A stretch of DNA of 34,630 bases, from positions 44,588-79,217 of the forward strand of contig CAPQSW010000011.1 of NCBI GenBank assembly GCA_948688495.1, written 5' to 3'. Under the pieces are notes generated by a model. That model had not been told where the DNA came from, did no database searches, and saw only the letters and a program-made list of their open reading frames with translations. Made by a program: the position numbers and the translations under genes. How positions within the stretch are numbered: position 1 is the stretch's first letter; every line of letters begins with the position of its first letter. Source of the stretch: an uncultured Lachnospiraceae bacterium (lineage in GTDB: Bacteria > Bacillota > Clostridia > Lachnospirales > Lachnospiraceae). Below, one piece after another: positions 15,481-23,576 of the stretch.

Positions 15481-17757
15481 ATGTTAGAACACAAAAAGAT
15501 TAGAAACCTTGGCGATTATTTTATTGCGCTTAATGCAAGGCAGGACAGAGGAGTCTATTTTTATCGTATAAATGGATATTCAGATGAAATAGGAGAGTTT
15601 ATCAAAAAATACTATGATGCGGCCAGGCGGACCGGAGTTGTAATCGAAGGGAAGATACCTAATCCAGATGAGAATAATTTGGCTTATTATTCAGAAATTA
15701 TGGGTATGGATTTCCAAATGAATGCAGGGTTCATAAATACGAACCTGAAGAAGTGGCTGCCAAGAATGAATGACTATCAGCGGCAGAATGTGGCAGCCGC
15801 GATATATGAGTCTCTTGATTCCATGAAAAAAATTGGAAAAACAGAGAACATGTTAAAAAATGCATATATCAAATTTATGTGCTGGCTCTACTATAAATTC
15901 GAAAGAATCGTAAATCAGCTTGGGGAAAACAATATTCCTAAAATGCTCTATGAAGGTGAAGTCAGCAATTATGAGCTGATGCTGATTTCAATTCTTTCAA
16001 ATGCCGGGTGTGATGTTGTTTTGCTTCAGTATCATGGGGACCAGGCTTATCTCAAGTTAGATGCAGATTCATCGTTGTCTGATAATCTTCAGATGAGCGG
16101 GATGCGGCCATGGCCGCAAGGTTTTTGCCTAAAGGCACTAAGAGACGAACTTCAGAATGATAGGAATAATGTTAGGCTGTATGGAGTTAAGCCGACAGTC
16201 AATAATTGCACCAATGCATGGATAAAGGGCAAAGGGCTCGATGATATCCGTGAGAGTGTAACAACACGGGGGAATGACCCGGCGTGTTTTTACAATTGTT
16301 TTTACAGAATAAACGGGGCGCAGGACAAGCTGACATATACAAATGAATTGTTTCAGCTGCAGCAGGAATTAAGAAATGCAAAACGCAGGCTTGTGATTGT
16401 AAATGAAGAAATTACGAAGCCGGTACCAGAGGAAATAGCTGGAATAAAAAGAGGAAATTATGTCAAGCAGGACCAAATGATTCTTGATTTGGCAGGAAAT
16501 TTCAATTCTATTTCCAATATCGAATTAAAGCGTATTGTTCATAAGAGCTTTGTCGATGTGATACTTGCGGAATCAAAAAAAGAAGGGATCAATTTAAACA
16601 GGCTTACGAACAAAGCAGTATACCTGATTTGCTGGTTTAGACGTTACTTACCGGATTTGCTTTCTAATTGGAAGATGCCAAAGGTAGGCTGTTTTATATA
16701 TATGGGAGGATGTAAGAATGAGAATGAGGCAATGTTCCTCAGCTTTCTTGCAAGATTACCTGTTGATGTATTGATTCTATGTCCAAACCTGAACGTTAGA
16801 TGCTGTCTGAGTGATAAATTACTCTACGAAGTGAACTACTCAGAAAGCTTATCAATGAACCGCTATCCGGAAGAATCATCGCAGGTTAAGATAGGGACAG
16901 CTGCTTATTACGCAGAAAGGGATCTTGATGCATTGATGTATCAGGATACCGGAATGTATCGAAATCATCAATATGGAAAAGCGAATGTAATTACCCTTCA
17001 GACAATGTATGAGGAGATCAAGATTCTTTGGGATCAGGAACTTAAATACAGGCCGAGTTTTAGCACAGTGGACGGCGTTGTTAACATTCCGGTTATATTT
17101 GCTAAAGTATCAGGTGTGAAAGACGGTCTTACCGCTCCGTACTGGGTTTCCATAAAAGAATTGGTAACCGCTGATACAATCGTGATAACAAGCGCACCTT
17201 ATATAAATTCTACAGCGCCTAATCCGATGAAAGCTTTTTCAGCAGAGTTCTTTAAAAATGGAAAGCTTCAAAGGAACAAAATAAAGAATCATCCTAATTA
17301 TCCATATGGCATACTTCGTGAAGATATGCAGGACTTTATTCTTGATAAGCTTCAATTAATGATAGACCAGAAGCTGATCCGTGGAATAGGAGAAAATGGA
17401 ACTGAGTATACAGTGATCGCGCAAGTATTGAATTTACCGAAGGAAATAGTTCGGATGATTCAGAAATTTGACTTTACAAAGAAGAATCCAAAGCTGATAT
17501 ATATAAATACAACAGAAACGATAATATCATTAGAAGATACAATACTAACAGCTTTTCTGAATTTGATAGGATTTGATGTGATTTTCTTTGTACCTACAGG
17601 GTATCAATGTATAGAGAAGTACTTTAACAAGAAACTAATGGAAGAACATCAGATAGGGGAATATAAGTACGATTTGCAAGTCCCTGACCTGAAGAATCTT
17701 TCGTTAAATAATATACGTTCTACATGGCGTGATAAAATATTTAAGAGAGGTAATTAG
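15481..17757 (+). CDS. yceG: YceG-family component of Ter biosynthetic module, three-module form
   Basis: The 758-residue protein belongs to the YceG_bac family, named for a gene in the Bacillus subtilis yceCDEFGH stress operon. Three related segments can be picked out, each ending in a hydrophobic strand with an aspartate: NAGCDVVLLQYHG (about 175-187), LPVDVLILCP (about 425-435) and IGFDVIFFVPTG (about 700-712). It is longer than the roughly 540-residue Bacillus protein. No signal peptide or membrane helix is evident. The biochemical activity of the family is unknown. The stop is one base before the telA start, so the two are translationally coupled. Confidence 0.82.
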   Translation: MLEHKKIRNLGDYFIALNARQDRGVYFYRINGYSDEIGEFIKKYYDAARRTGVVIEGKIPNPDENNLAYYSEIMGMDFQMNAGFINTNLKKWLPRMNDYQRQNVAAAIYESLDSMKKIGKTENMLKNAYIKFMCWLYYKFERIVNQLGENNIPKMLYEGEVSNYELMLISILSNAGCDVVLLQYHGDQAYLKLDADSSLSDNLQMSGMRPWPQGFCLKALRDELQNDRNNVRLYGVKPTVNNCTNAWIKGKGLDDIRESVTTRGNDPACFYNCFYRINGAQDKLTYTNELFQLQQELRNAKRRLVIVNEEITKPVPEEIAGIKRGNYVKQDQMILDLAGNFNSISNIELKRIVHKSFVDVILAESKKEGINLNRLTNKAVYLICWFRRYLPDLLSNWKMPKVGCFIYMGGCKNENEAMFLSFLARLPVDVLILCPNLNVRCCLSDKLLYEVNYSESLSMNRYPEESSQVKIGTAAYYAERDLDALMYQDTGMYRNHQYGKANVITLQTMYEEIKILWDQELKYRPSFSTVDGVVNIPVIFAKVSGVKDGLTAPYWVSIKELVTADTIVITSAPYINSTAPNPMKAFSAEFFKNGKLQRNKIKNHPNYPYGILREDMQDFILDKLQLMIDQKLIRGIGENGTEYTVIAQVLNLPKEIVRMIQKFDFTKKNPKLIYINTTETIISLEDTILTAFLNLIGFDVIFFVPTGYQCIEKYFNKKLMEEHQIGEYKYDLQVPDLKNLSLNNIRSTWRDKIFKRGN

Positions 17758-17758
17758 A

Positions 17759-18904
17759 ATGGGACTTGATTTCAGTAAGCCGTCGGCCGTAGCGACACCA
17801 GCCGTCGTGCCAGACACAAAGAATGAAATTGTTGTAGAGCAGTACGACATTGTTGCTGACAGGCAGCAGATGAACCAGGAGCTTGTCAATTCAGAGGAAG
17901 TTGACCGTATTGTAAGTACGATCGAGATTAATAATCTTGATACAATTGTAAGTTTTGGGGCTGAGGCTGCAGAAGAAATTTCCAAGGCATCCGACGTGGT
18001 CCTCAACAGTATGAATATGTCTCAGCTTGATGAAACAAGTGAGATGTTAAAGGTTCTTGCCAAGATAATGGATCAGTTTGACATTGAGGAGATTAAGGAT
18101 AATCCGTCTTTATTCGGAAAGCTTTTTGGAAATCTTAAAAAGCAGTTAGATAAGATTCTGGCGAAGTATCACACAATGGGTGAAGAAATTGATAAAATTT
18201 ATGTTCAGTTAAAGGGATATGAATCAGAGATTAAGCAGTCTAACCGTAAGCTTGCGACGATGTTTGATGCTAATGTAAATTATTATCACGATTTGGTTAA
18301 GTATATTCTTGCCGGCGAGCAGGCATGTAAGGAAATAGAGGATTACATAGCTCAGAGGCAGCAGGATATGGCGTCTACGGGAGATCAGTCAATTCAATTT
18401 GAGTTGACCAGTTTAAACCAGGCGCTTATGATGATGGAACAGCGTACACAGGATTTAAGGACAGCTGAAAATGTGGCCATGCAGTCAATTCCAATGATTA
18501 AGACAATGGAATTTAGCAACTATAATCTTGTTAGGAAGATTAATTCAGCATTCATCATTACGCTTCCGGTATTTAAGCAGGCGCTTGCGCAGGCCATCTT
18601 GCTCAAACGGCAGAAGATTCAGGCAGAATCAATGGCTGCACTTGATAAGAAGACGAATGAGATGCTTATCAAGAACGCGCAGAATAATATGGAGATTTCT
18701 AAGCAGACCGCTAAACTTGCGTCTGGAAGTTCTATTCAGATTGAAACGCTTGAGACTACCTGGAGAACCATTACGACAGGTATTGAAGAGACAAGAAGAA
18801 TCGAAGATGATGCCAGAAAGAAACGTATTGAGGATCAGAAGAGGCTTGAGGCGATTAAGGAAGATTTCCAGAATCAGTATCATATGCCTCCGGCAATGAG
18901 ATAG
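17759..18904 (+). CDS. telA: TelA/KlaA-family toxic anion resistance protein
   Basis: The start is the ATG at 17759 (381 residues), with AAGAGAGG eight bases upstream; an earlier in-frame start inside yceG lacks support. The protein is almost wholly helical and charged and matches the TelA family (YceH in Bacillus). Conserved stretches include LAKIMDQFDIEEIKDN, the AMFDANVNYYHDLVKYILAGE region, and the C-terminal TTWRTITTGIEETRRIEDDARKK shortened as TTWRTITTGIEETRRIED. TelA proteins accompany TerD and confer tellurite or other stress tolerance by an unknown mechanism, probably as a membrane-associated coiled-coil partner. Position between yceG and terD matches the Bacillus order. Confidence 0.9.
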   Translation: MGLDFSKPSAVATPAVVPDTKNEIVVEQYDIVADRQQMNQELVNSEEVDRIVSTIEINNLDTIVSFGAEAAEEISKASDVVLNSMNMSQLDETSEMLKVLAKIMDQFDIEEIKDNPSLFGKLFGNLKKQLDKILAKYHTMGEEIDKIYVQLKGYESEIKQSNRKLATMFDANVNYYHDLVKYILAGEQACKEIEDYIAQRQQDMASTGDQSIQFELTSLNQALMMMEQRTQDLRTAENVAMQSIPMIKTMEFSNYNLVRKINSAFIITLPVFKQALAQAILLKRQKIQAESMAALDKKTNEMLIKNAQNNMEISKQTAKLASGSSIQIETLETTWRTITTGIEETRRIEDDARKKRIEDQKRLEAIKEDFQNQYHMPPAMR

Positions 18905-18963
18905 TTTTTTGCATAAGCAATTTATATTAACGAAAGATTAATAAAAGACAAGGAGGTTTTACT

Positions 18964-19545
18964 ATGCCAATAAATTTAACAAAAGGACAGAAAGTAGACT
19001 TAACAAAAGGGAATCCAGGACTTAAGAATGTGATGGTAGGACTTGGCTGGGATGTAAATGCATTCGATTCAGGAGCAGATTTTGATCTTGATGCAGCAGC
19101 ATTCATGCTTGGGGCGGATGGCAAGTGTCCATCAGATAAAGAATTCATATTCTACGGTAATCTTTCTCATTCAAGCCAGGCAGTTATGCACCAGGGAGAT
19201 AATCTCACCGGGGCTGGAGATGGTGATGATGAGCAGATTCTGGTTGATCTGGCAAAGGTTCCTGCAAATATTGAGAAGATTGCATTTACTGTTACAATCT
19301 ATGAGGCCGAGGCAAGAAACCAGAATTTCGGCCAAGTATCCAACTCATTTATCCGTTTGGTTGATAATTCGAACGGAACAGAGCTAATCAGGTATGATCT
19401 TGGAGAGGATTTTTCAATTGAGACGGCGATTGTAGTTGGTGAACTTTACAGAAACAATGGAGAGTGGAAGTTCAATGCCATTGGAAGCGGATTCCAGGGT
19501 GGTCTTGCCGCGCTTTGTGGTCACTTCGGCATACAGGTGGCATAG
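18964..19545 (+). CDS. terD: TerD-family calcium-binding stress protein (intact copy 1)
   Basis: The 193-residue TerD-domain protein begins INLTKGQKVDLTKGN. It carries VGLGWDV, the DFDLDAAAF strand and the Ca2+-binding loop GDNLTGAGDGDDE (78-90), and ends with the family's GEWKFNAIGSG. TerD proteins are beta-sandwiches that bind two Ca2+ ions and are induced by stress. AAGGAGG lies a few bases before the ATG. It is the first of four consecutive TerD-domain genes or remnants and gives a full-length template for judging the damaged copies that follow. Confidence 0.95.
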   Translation: MPINLTKGQKVDLTKGNPGLKNVMVGLGWDVNAFDSGADFDLDAAAFMLGADGKCPSDKEFIFYGNLSHSSQAVMHQGDNLTGAGDGDDEQILVDLAKVPANIEKIAFTVTIYEAEARNQNFGQVSNSFIRLVDNSNGTELIRYDLGEDFSIETAIVVGELYRNNGEWKFNAIGSGFQGGLAALCGHFGIQVA

Positions 19546-19558
19546 AAGGTGTAAGTGA

Positions 19559-19746
19559 ATGCCGGTTAGTTTACAAAAAGGTCAGAAGGTTAGTCTGACC
19601 AAAGGAAATCCAAGGCTTGCGAATGTTGTTGGTCTTGGCTGGGATGTAAATGGTTTTGATACAGATAAAGACTTTGACCGATTGGCAGCGGATATCAGGG
19701 CGGTTTAGCCGCATTGTGTAATAACTATGGTATAGATGTAGAGTAA
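19559..19746 (+). pseudogene. terD remnant with large internal deletion
   Basis: The first 40 codons read as a good TerD N-terminus (MPVSLQKGQKVSLTKGN, GLGWDVNGFD, DFD). The sequence then jumps directly to what corresponds to the last 21-22 residues of TerD (IGSGYQGGLAALCNN...GIDVE), but in another frame, so the ORF stops at 19706-19708 after 49 codons. Compared with copy 1, about 130 central codons are missing, including the Ca2+ loop, plus one codon before GLGWD. The stop that would end the original gene is at 19744-19746. It cannot make a functional TerD. Confidence 0.9.
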
Positions 19747-19757
19747 GGAGAATACTT

Positions 19758-20225
19758 ATGGCTATTAATTTACAGAAAGGCCAAAAGGTAAGTCTCGAAA
19801 AGAAATCCCCGGCAGGTCTTGGTGAAATTCTTGTTAATCTTAACTGGAATTCAAGACCTGTTAAGCAGGGATTCCTGTCAGGCTTATTTGGCGGTAACCA
19901 GGGAATTGATTTAGATTTGGGATGTCTCTATGAATTAAAGGATGGCAGAAAGGGTACCGTTCAGGCGCTTGGTAATGCTTTCGGCTCACTTACCCAGCCT
20001 CCTTTTATTTCGCTTGATGGAGATGATAGAACTGGAGCAGCTGCTGCAGGGGAAAACCTTCGTATAAATGGTAACAAAACAAATAAAATGTGTGGGTTGG
20101 TATTGTTTGAGAATCTTAACGATCAGACGTTTAGTGTTGAAAAGATCGTACAGTTTTATCCGGGCCATGAGGCGCTTGATAAGGCATTTAACTGGGGCCT
20201 TAGATGGAAAGCTGGAAGAAAATAA
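19758..20225 (+). CDS. TerA-like TerD-domain protein with apparent internal deletion
   Basis: The 155-residue protein begins INLQKGQKVSLEKK. It has the TerA/TerD-subfamily stretch GIDLDLGCLYELKDG, GTVQALGNAFGS and SLDGDDRTG, then the terminal ALDKAFNWGLRWKAG. From memory of this subfamily, about 45 residues of a beta-strand segment normally lie between GENLRING and the MC(A/G)xxxxEN strand. Here they are joined directly (NLRINGNKTNKMCG), keeping the frame. Family members are usually about 190-200 residues. The protein may be misfolded or may retain partial function. AAGGAG precedes the ATG. Confidence 0.75.
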   Translation: MAINLQKGQKVSLEKKSPAGLGEILVNLNWNSRPVKQGFLSGLFGGNQGIDLDLGCLYELKDGRKGTVQALGNAFGSLTQPPFISLDGDDRTGAAAAGENLRINGNKTNKMCGLVLFENLNDQTFSVEKIVQFYPGHEALDKAFNWGLRWKAGRK

Positions 20226-20247
20226 ATATTTCCTAGGAGGATGGGAT

Positions 20248-20847
20248 ATGTCAATTAGTTTACAAAAGGGACAGAAGGTTAGTCTGTCAAAAGACAACGC
20301 GGGTCTTGCAAAAGTAGTAGTGGGGCTTGGATGGGACGAGGCTCCGAAAGCCGGCGGAGGTTTTTGGGGGGCATTGCGTGGCGGCGGACAGGCGATTGAC
20401 TGTGACGCTTCCGCAATTATGCTTAAAAATGGCAGATTGGTTGATAAGGATGATATCGTTTATTTTGGAAATCTAACGCACAAATCAAATACTGTCCAGC
20501 ATATGGGGGATAATCTTACGGGAGCTGGAGACGGTGATGATGAACAGATTGTTATCGACTTGTCAAAGGTGCCGGCAGACTATGACAAGATTGTTATTGT
20601 TGTAAATATTTACCAGGCAGTACAGAGAAAACAGCATTTCGGAATGATTCAGAATGCATTTATCAGACTTGTAGATGCAAGAAATAACAATGAAATGTGT
20701 AAGTATAACTTAACAGAAAATTATTCTGGTATGACGGCAATGATTTTTGGAGAGGTATACAGATATAACGGAGAATGGAAGTTTAGTGCGATTGGTCAGG
20801 GAACGAACGATCCAGGTCTTTTGGAACTCAGCAGACGCTATGTTTAG
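20248..20847 (+). CDS. terD: TerD-family calcium-binding stress protein (intact copy 2)
   Basis: The start is the ATG at 20248 (199 residues), with AGGAGG at 20235-20240; a longer in-frame extension into the preceding gene is rejected. Features are SLQKGQKVSLSKDN, VGLGWDEA, a Gly-rich insert (GGGFWGALRGGG), AIDCDASAIML, the Ca2+ loop GDNLTGAGDGDDE, and EWKFSAIGQG near the end. It differs from copy 1 in the insert and resembles the TerD/TerE branch. It is followed by a strong terminator, which marks the end of the TerD run. Confidence 0.93.
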   Translation: MSISLQKGQKVSLSKDNAGLAKVVVGLGWDEAPKAGGGFWGALRGGGQAIDCDASAIMLKNGRLVDKDDIVYFGNLTHKSNTVQHMGDNLTGAGDGDDEQIVIDLSKVPADYDKIVIVVNIYQAVQRKQHFGMIQNAFIRLVDARNNNEMCKYNLTENYSGMTAMIFGEVYRYNGEWKFSAIGQGTNDPGLLELSRRYV

Positions 20848-20877
20848 CAGATGGAACATTTTAAAGGGATGACAGAG

Positions 20878-20905
20878 GGGAGCTATCAAAATAGTTCCCT
20901 TTTTT
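20878..20905 (+). terminator. Rho-independent terminator after terD copy 2
   Basis: GGGAGCTAT-caaa-ATAGTTCCC forms a nine-pair stem with one G-U, followed by six Ts. It lies between terD and the P-type ATPase. No convincing promoter follows in the short gap, so read-through probably sets a lower level for the ATPase and HAD genes. Confidence 0.85.
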
Positions 20906-20933
20906 ACACTAAAAACAGGAGGTCATACAAAGG

Positions 20934-23564
20934 ATGAGTAGTATGAATAGGGAAGAACTGATGAGAGGTCTTTCAGATGCCCAGGTCAGTGACAGTAAGT
21001 CAAAATATGGTACAAATGAACTTGCAAAAAAGGAAACAGAATCCTTATGGTCTATGTTTATAGGCGCATTTGATGATATTTGGATTAAGGTATTGTGCGC
21101 AGCGCTTGTATTAAAGATTATTCTTGCGGTTCTTGGAGTAGTCGTTCCGGCTCTTGCTGGAGAGAATGACGTTATAGAAATCATAAGTATCCTGCTTGCA
21201 ATCGCGCTTGCAACGGGATTTAGTACATTGTCAGAGTACAGAAATACTTCCAGAAGCGAGGCGCTTCAGGAAGAATACAATAGGACATTTGCCAAGGTAA
21301 TGCGTAATGGCATGCTTGTTAATATTCTTACCAGCGAAATTGTGAAGGGTGATACAATCCTGGTTCAGGCTGGTGATAAGGTACCTGTTGACGGTCTGGT
21401 CTTTGAAGGGAATATCAAGGTCTCACAGGCTGCTTTGAATGGTGAATCAAGAGATGAAAATAAGATGGCCGCAACCGTGATGGATGAAGCTGAGTCTACA
21501 GATTATGCTTCTGCATCAAAGGTATTCATGGGTTCGGTAGTTACTTCTGGCGAGGCTTATATGGTCGCTACAGTAATAGGTGATGCATCTGAGCTTGGAA
21601 AGATTAACAAAGCCCTTACAGATGATGAGGAGGAAGAACGTAAAGACACATCCAGTCTTAAGCTTGAAGTGGTAGCAACAGGGATTGGCAAGCTTGGGGT
21701 ATCTGCTGCAGCAATTGCAGGCGTGCTCCACGTAGTTCTTTCGTTAATGAGAGCTTCTGGCGGAATTACAGTTGTATCAGTTCTTCTTTTGGCAGCCGAG
21801 GCTGTAATGCTTATGGCTTCGATAGTCATCATGGCAGTGCCTGAGGGACTTCCAATGATGAACAGTCTGGTTCAGTCTATGAATACTGAGTCCATGTATA
21901 AGAAGAGTATTCTTGTAAGCCATAAAGCTGCTTTCTCTGATTCTGCTTATATGAATATACTTTTCAGTGATAAGACCGGTACGATTACCCAGGGCAATCT
22001 TTCACTCGTAGAGTTTATAACAGGAGCAGGGAATGTCGTTGACAACATTCAGAATAGGGAGTTTATAGAGGCAATTACACTTAATAACCTTGCAAAGGTA
22101 TCGGAAGGAAAAGCTATCGGCAGTAATAATATGGATCGGGCGCTTCTTACGTATGCCCTAGGGAATGGATATGATGATTCGATAAATGTTTCGGATAGAG
22201 TAGCCGAAGTAAGCGGATTTGATTCAGAAAAGAAGTGTGCAACTGCGACTCTTAAGAATGGTGTGGTTTATTGGAAGGGAGCGACCGAAAATATTATTGA
22301 TGAGATTACCCACTATACGCTCCCTGACGGAGAAGAAAAGGAATTTACCGCAGCCGATAAGAAGGCGGTAGAAGAACAGATGATTGCGCAGGCAAAGAGA
22401 ACGATGAAGCTTTTGTCTGTTGTTAAGATTGCGGGTGGAAAAACAGTTTTACTTGCAGTGCTCTGTTTACGTGACAATGTACGGACAGATGCTGTTGAGA
22501 CAGTACAGATTCTTAATTCAGCCGGTATCCAGGTAGTAATGGTTACCGGAGATGCTGAGGAGACAGCCGTTGCCATTGCGAAAGAGGCAGGAATTCTTAA
22601 AAATGAAACGGATGATGTTGTTCTTACACATGAGCAGTTGGAGAGCATGTCTGATGAAGAACTTAAGAAGAAGTTACCGAATCTCTGTGTGGTAAGCAGG
22701 GCGAAGCCTCTTGATAAGAAGAGGCTGGTATCTATTTCACAGCAGCTTGATAATGTCTGCGGCATGACGGGTGATGGCGTTAACGATGCACCGGCTCTTA
22801 AACAGGCAGATATTGGTTTTGCAATGGGAGATGGTACTGCGGTAGCCCAGGAAGCCGGAGATGTTGTTATTCTTAATAACAGTTTGACATCTATTAAGGA
22901 CTGTGTACTTAACAGCAGGACAATGGCTAAGTCCGTAGGCAAGTTTCTTATTTTCCAGCTTACTGTAAATATCAGTACATTGTTGATGAACATTATAGCC
23001 CCAATACTTGGATGGACAGAGCCGTTCTCAATTGTTCAAATTCTTTGGATTAACCTTATCATGGATACTCTCGCTGCTATGGCATTTGGCGGAGAGCCGA
23101 TACTTGATAGATATATGAAGGATCATCCCGCAAAGAGAACAGATAATATTTTGACTGCATACATCAAGTCGGCAATCGGTACAAGCTCAATTTTCATTAC
23201 ACTTGGTTCAATTCTGATTCTTGAGAACATTGCAGGAATTACAAGCTATGTCACACCTGCGGATTGTGCAGATCCGGAGTTATACAAAAAGACATTTATG
23301 TTTGCCTTCTTTATCTATACTATTATTTTCAATAGTTTAAATACCAGATCTGAGAGATTCCATCTGTTTGAGCATATTGGAGAGAATAAAAACTTTATGC
23401 TGGTTATGGGTACAATTTTTGTTTTACAGACAATTATGATTGAAGTCGGCGGAAGCGTATTTAGTACCACAACACTTGATGCGAAGGCATTGCTTGTTTC
23501 TATGGCATTGGCGGTATTGATTATTCCAGTAGATCTTATTAGAAAAGCTTTTGTTCGTAAGTGA
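20934..23564 (+). CDS. P-type cation (Ca2+-type) ATPase
   Basis: The 876-residue protein is a P2-type ATPase of Ca2+-pump character. Landmarks are PEGLP in helix M4 (303-307), the phosphorylated Asp346 in DKTGT, the nucleotide-site KGA (448-450), TGD (538-540), the hinge GDGVNDAP (613-620) and an M6 region NLIMDTLAAMAFGGEP. The actuator loop reads NGES (169-172) where TGES is usual; the catalytic Glu is kept. The stretch between M4 and the phosphorylation site (KAAFSDSAYMNIL) also differs from typical pumps. Ten membrane helices are expected. P-type ATPases recur beside TerD genes. The AGGAGG site lies 11 bases before the ATG. Ion choice is inferred from family only. Confidence 0.9.
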   Translation: MSSMNREELMRGLSDAQVSDSKSKYGTNELAKKETESLWSMFIGAFDDIWIKVLCAALVLKIILAVLGVVVPALAGENDVIEIISILLAIALATGFSTLSEYRNTSRSEALQEEYNRTFAKVMRNGMLVNILTSEIVKGDTILVQAGDKVPVDGLVFEGNIKVSQAALNGESRDENKMAATVMDEAESTDYASASKVFMGSVVTSGEAYMVATVIGDASELGKINKALTDDEEEERKDTSSLKLEVVATGIGKLGVSAAAIAGVLHVVLSLMRASGGITVVSVLLLAAEAVMLMASIVIMAVPEGLPMMNSLVQSMNTESMYKKSILVSHKAAFSDSAYMNILFSDKTGTITQGNLSLVEFITGAGNVVDNIQNREFIEAITLNNLAKVSEGKAIGSNNMDRALLTYALGNGYDDSINVSDRVAEVSGFDSEKKCATATLKNGVVYWKGATENIIDEITHYTLPDGEEKEFTAADKKAVEEQMIAQAKRTMKLLSVVKIAGGKTVLLAVLCLRDNVRTDAVETVQILNSAGIQVVMVTGDAEETAVAIAKEAGILKNETDDVVLTHEQLESMSDEELKKKLPNLCVVSRAKPLDKKRLVSISQQLDNVCGMTGDGVNDAPALKQADIGFAMGDGTAVAQEAGDVVILNNSLTSIKDCVLNSRTMAKSVGKFLIFQLTVNISTLLMNIIAPILGWTEPFSIVQILWINLIMDTLAAMAFGGEPILDRYMKDHPAKRTDNILTAYIKSAIGTSSIFITLGSILILENIAGITSYVTPADCADPELYKKTFMFAFFIYTIIFNSLNTRSERFHLFEHIGENKNFMLVMGTIFVLQTIMIEVGGSVFSTTTLDAKALLVSMALAVLIIPVDLIRKAFVRK

Positions 23565-23576
23565 ACGGGGTAGATT

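Noticed and set aside
20068..20247. In-frame upstream extension of terD copy 2
   Set aside because: It overlaps the TerA-like gene in another frame, and AGGAGG sits correctly before the ATG at 20248.
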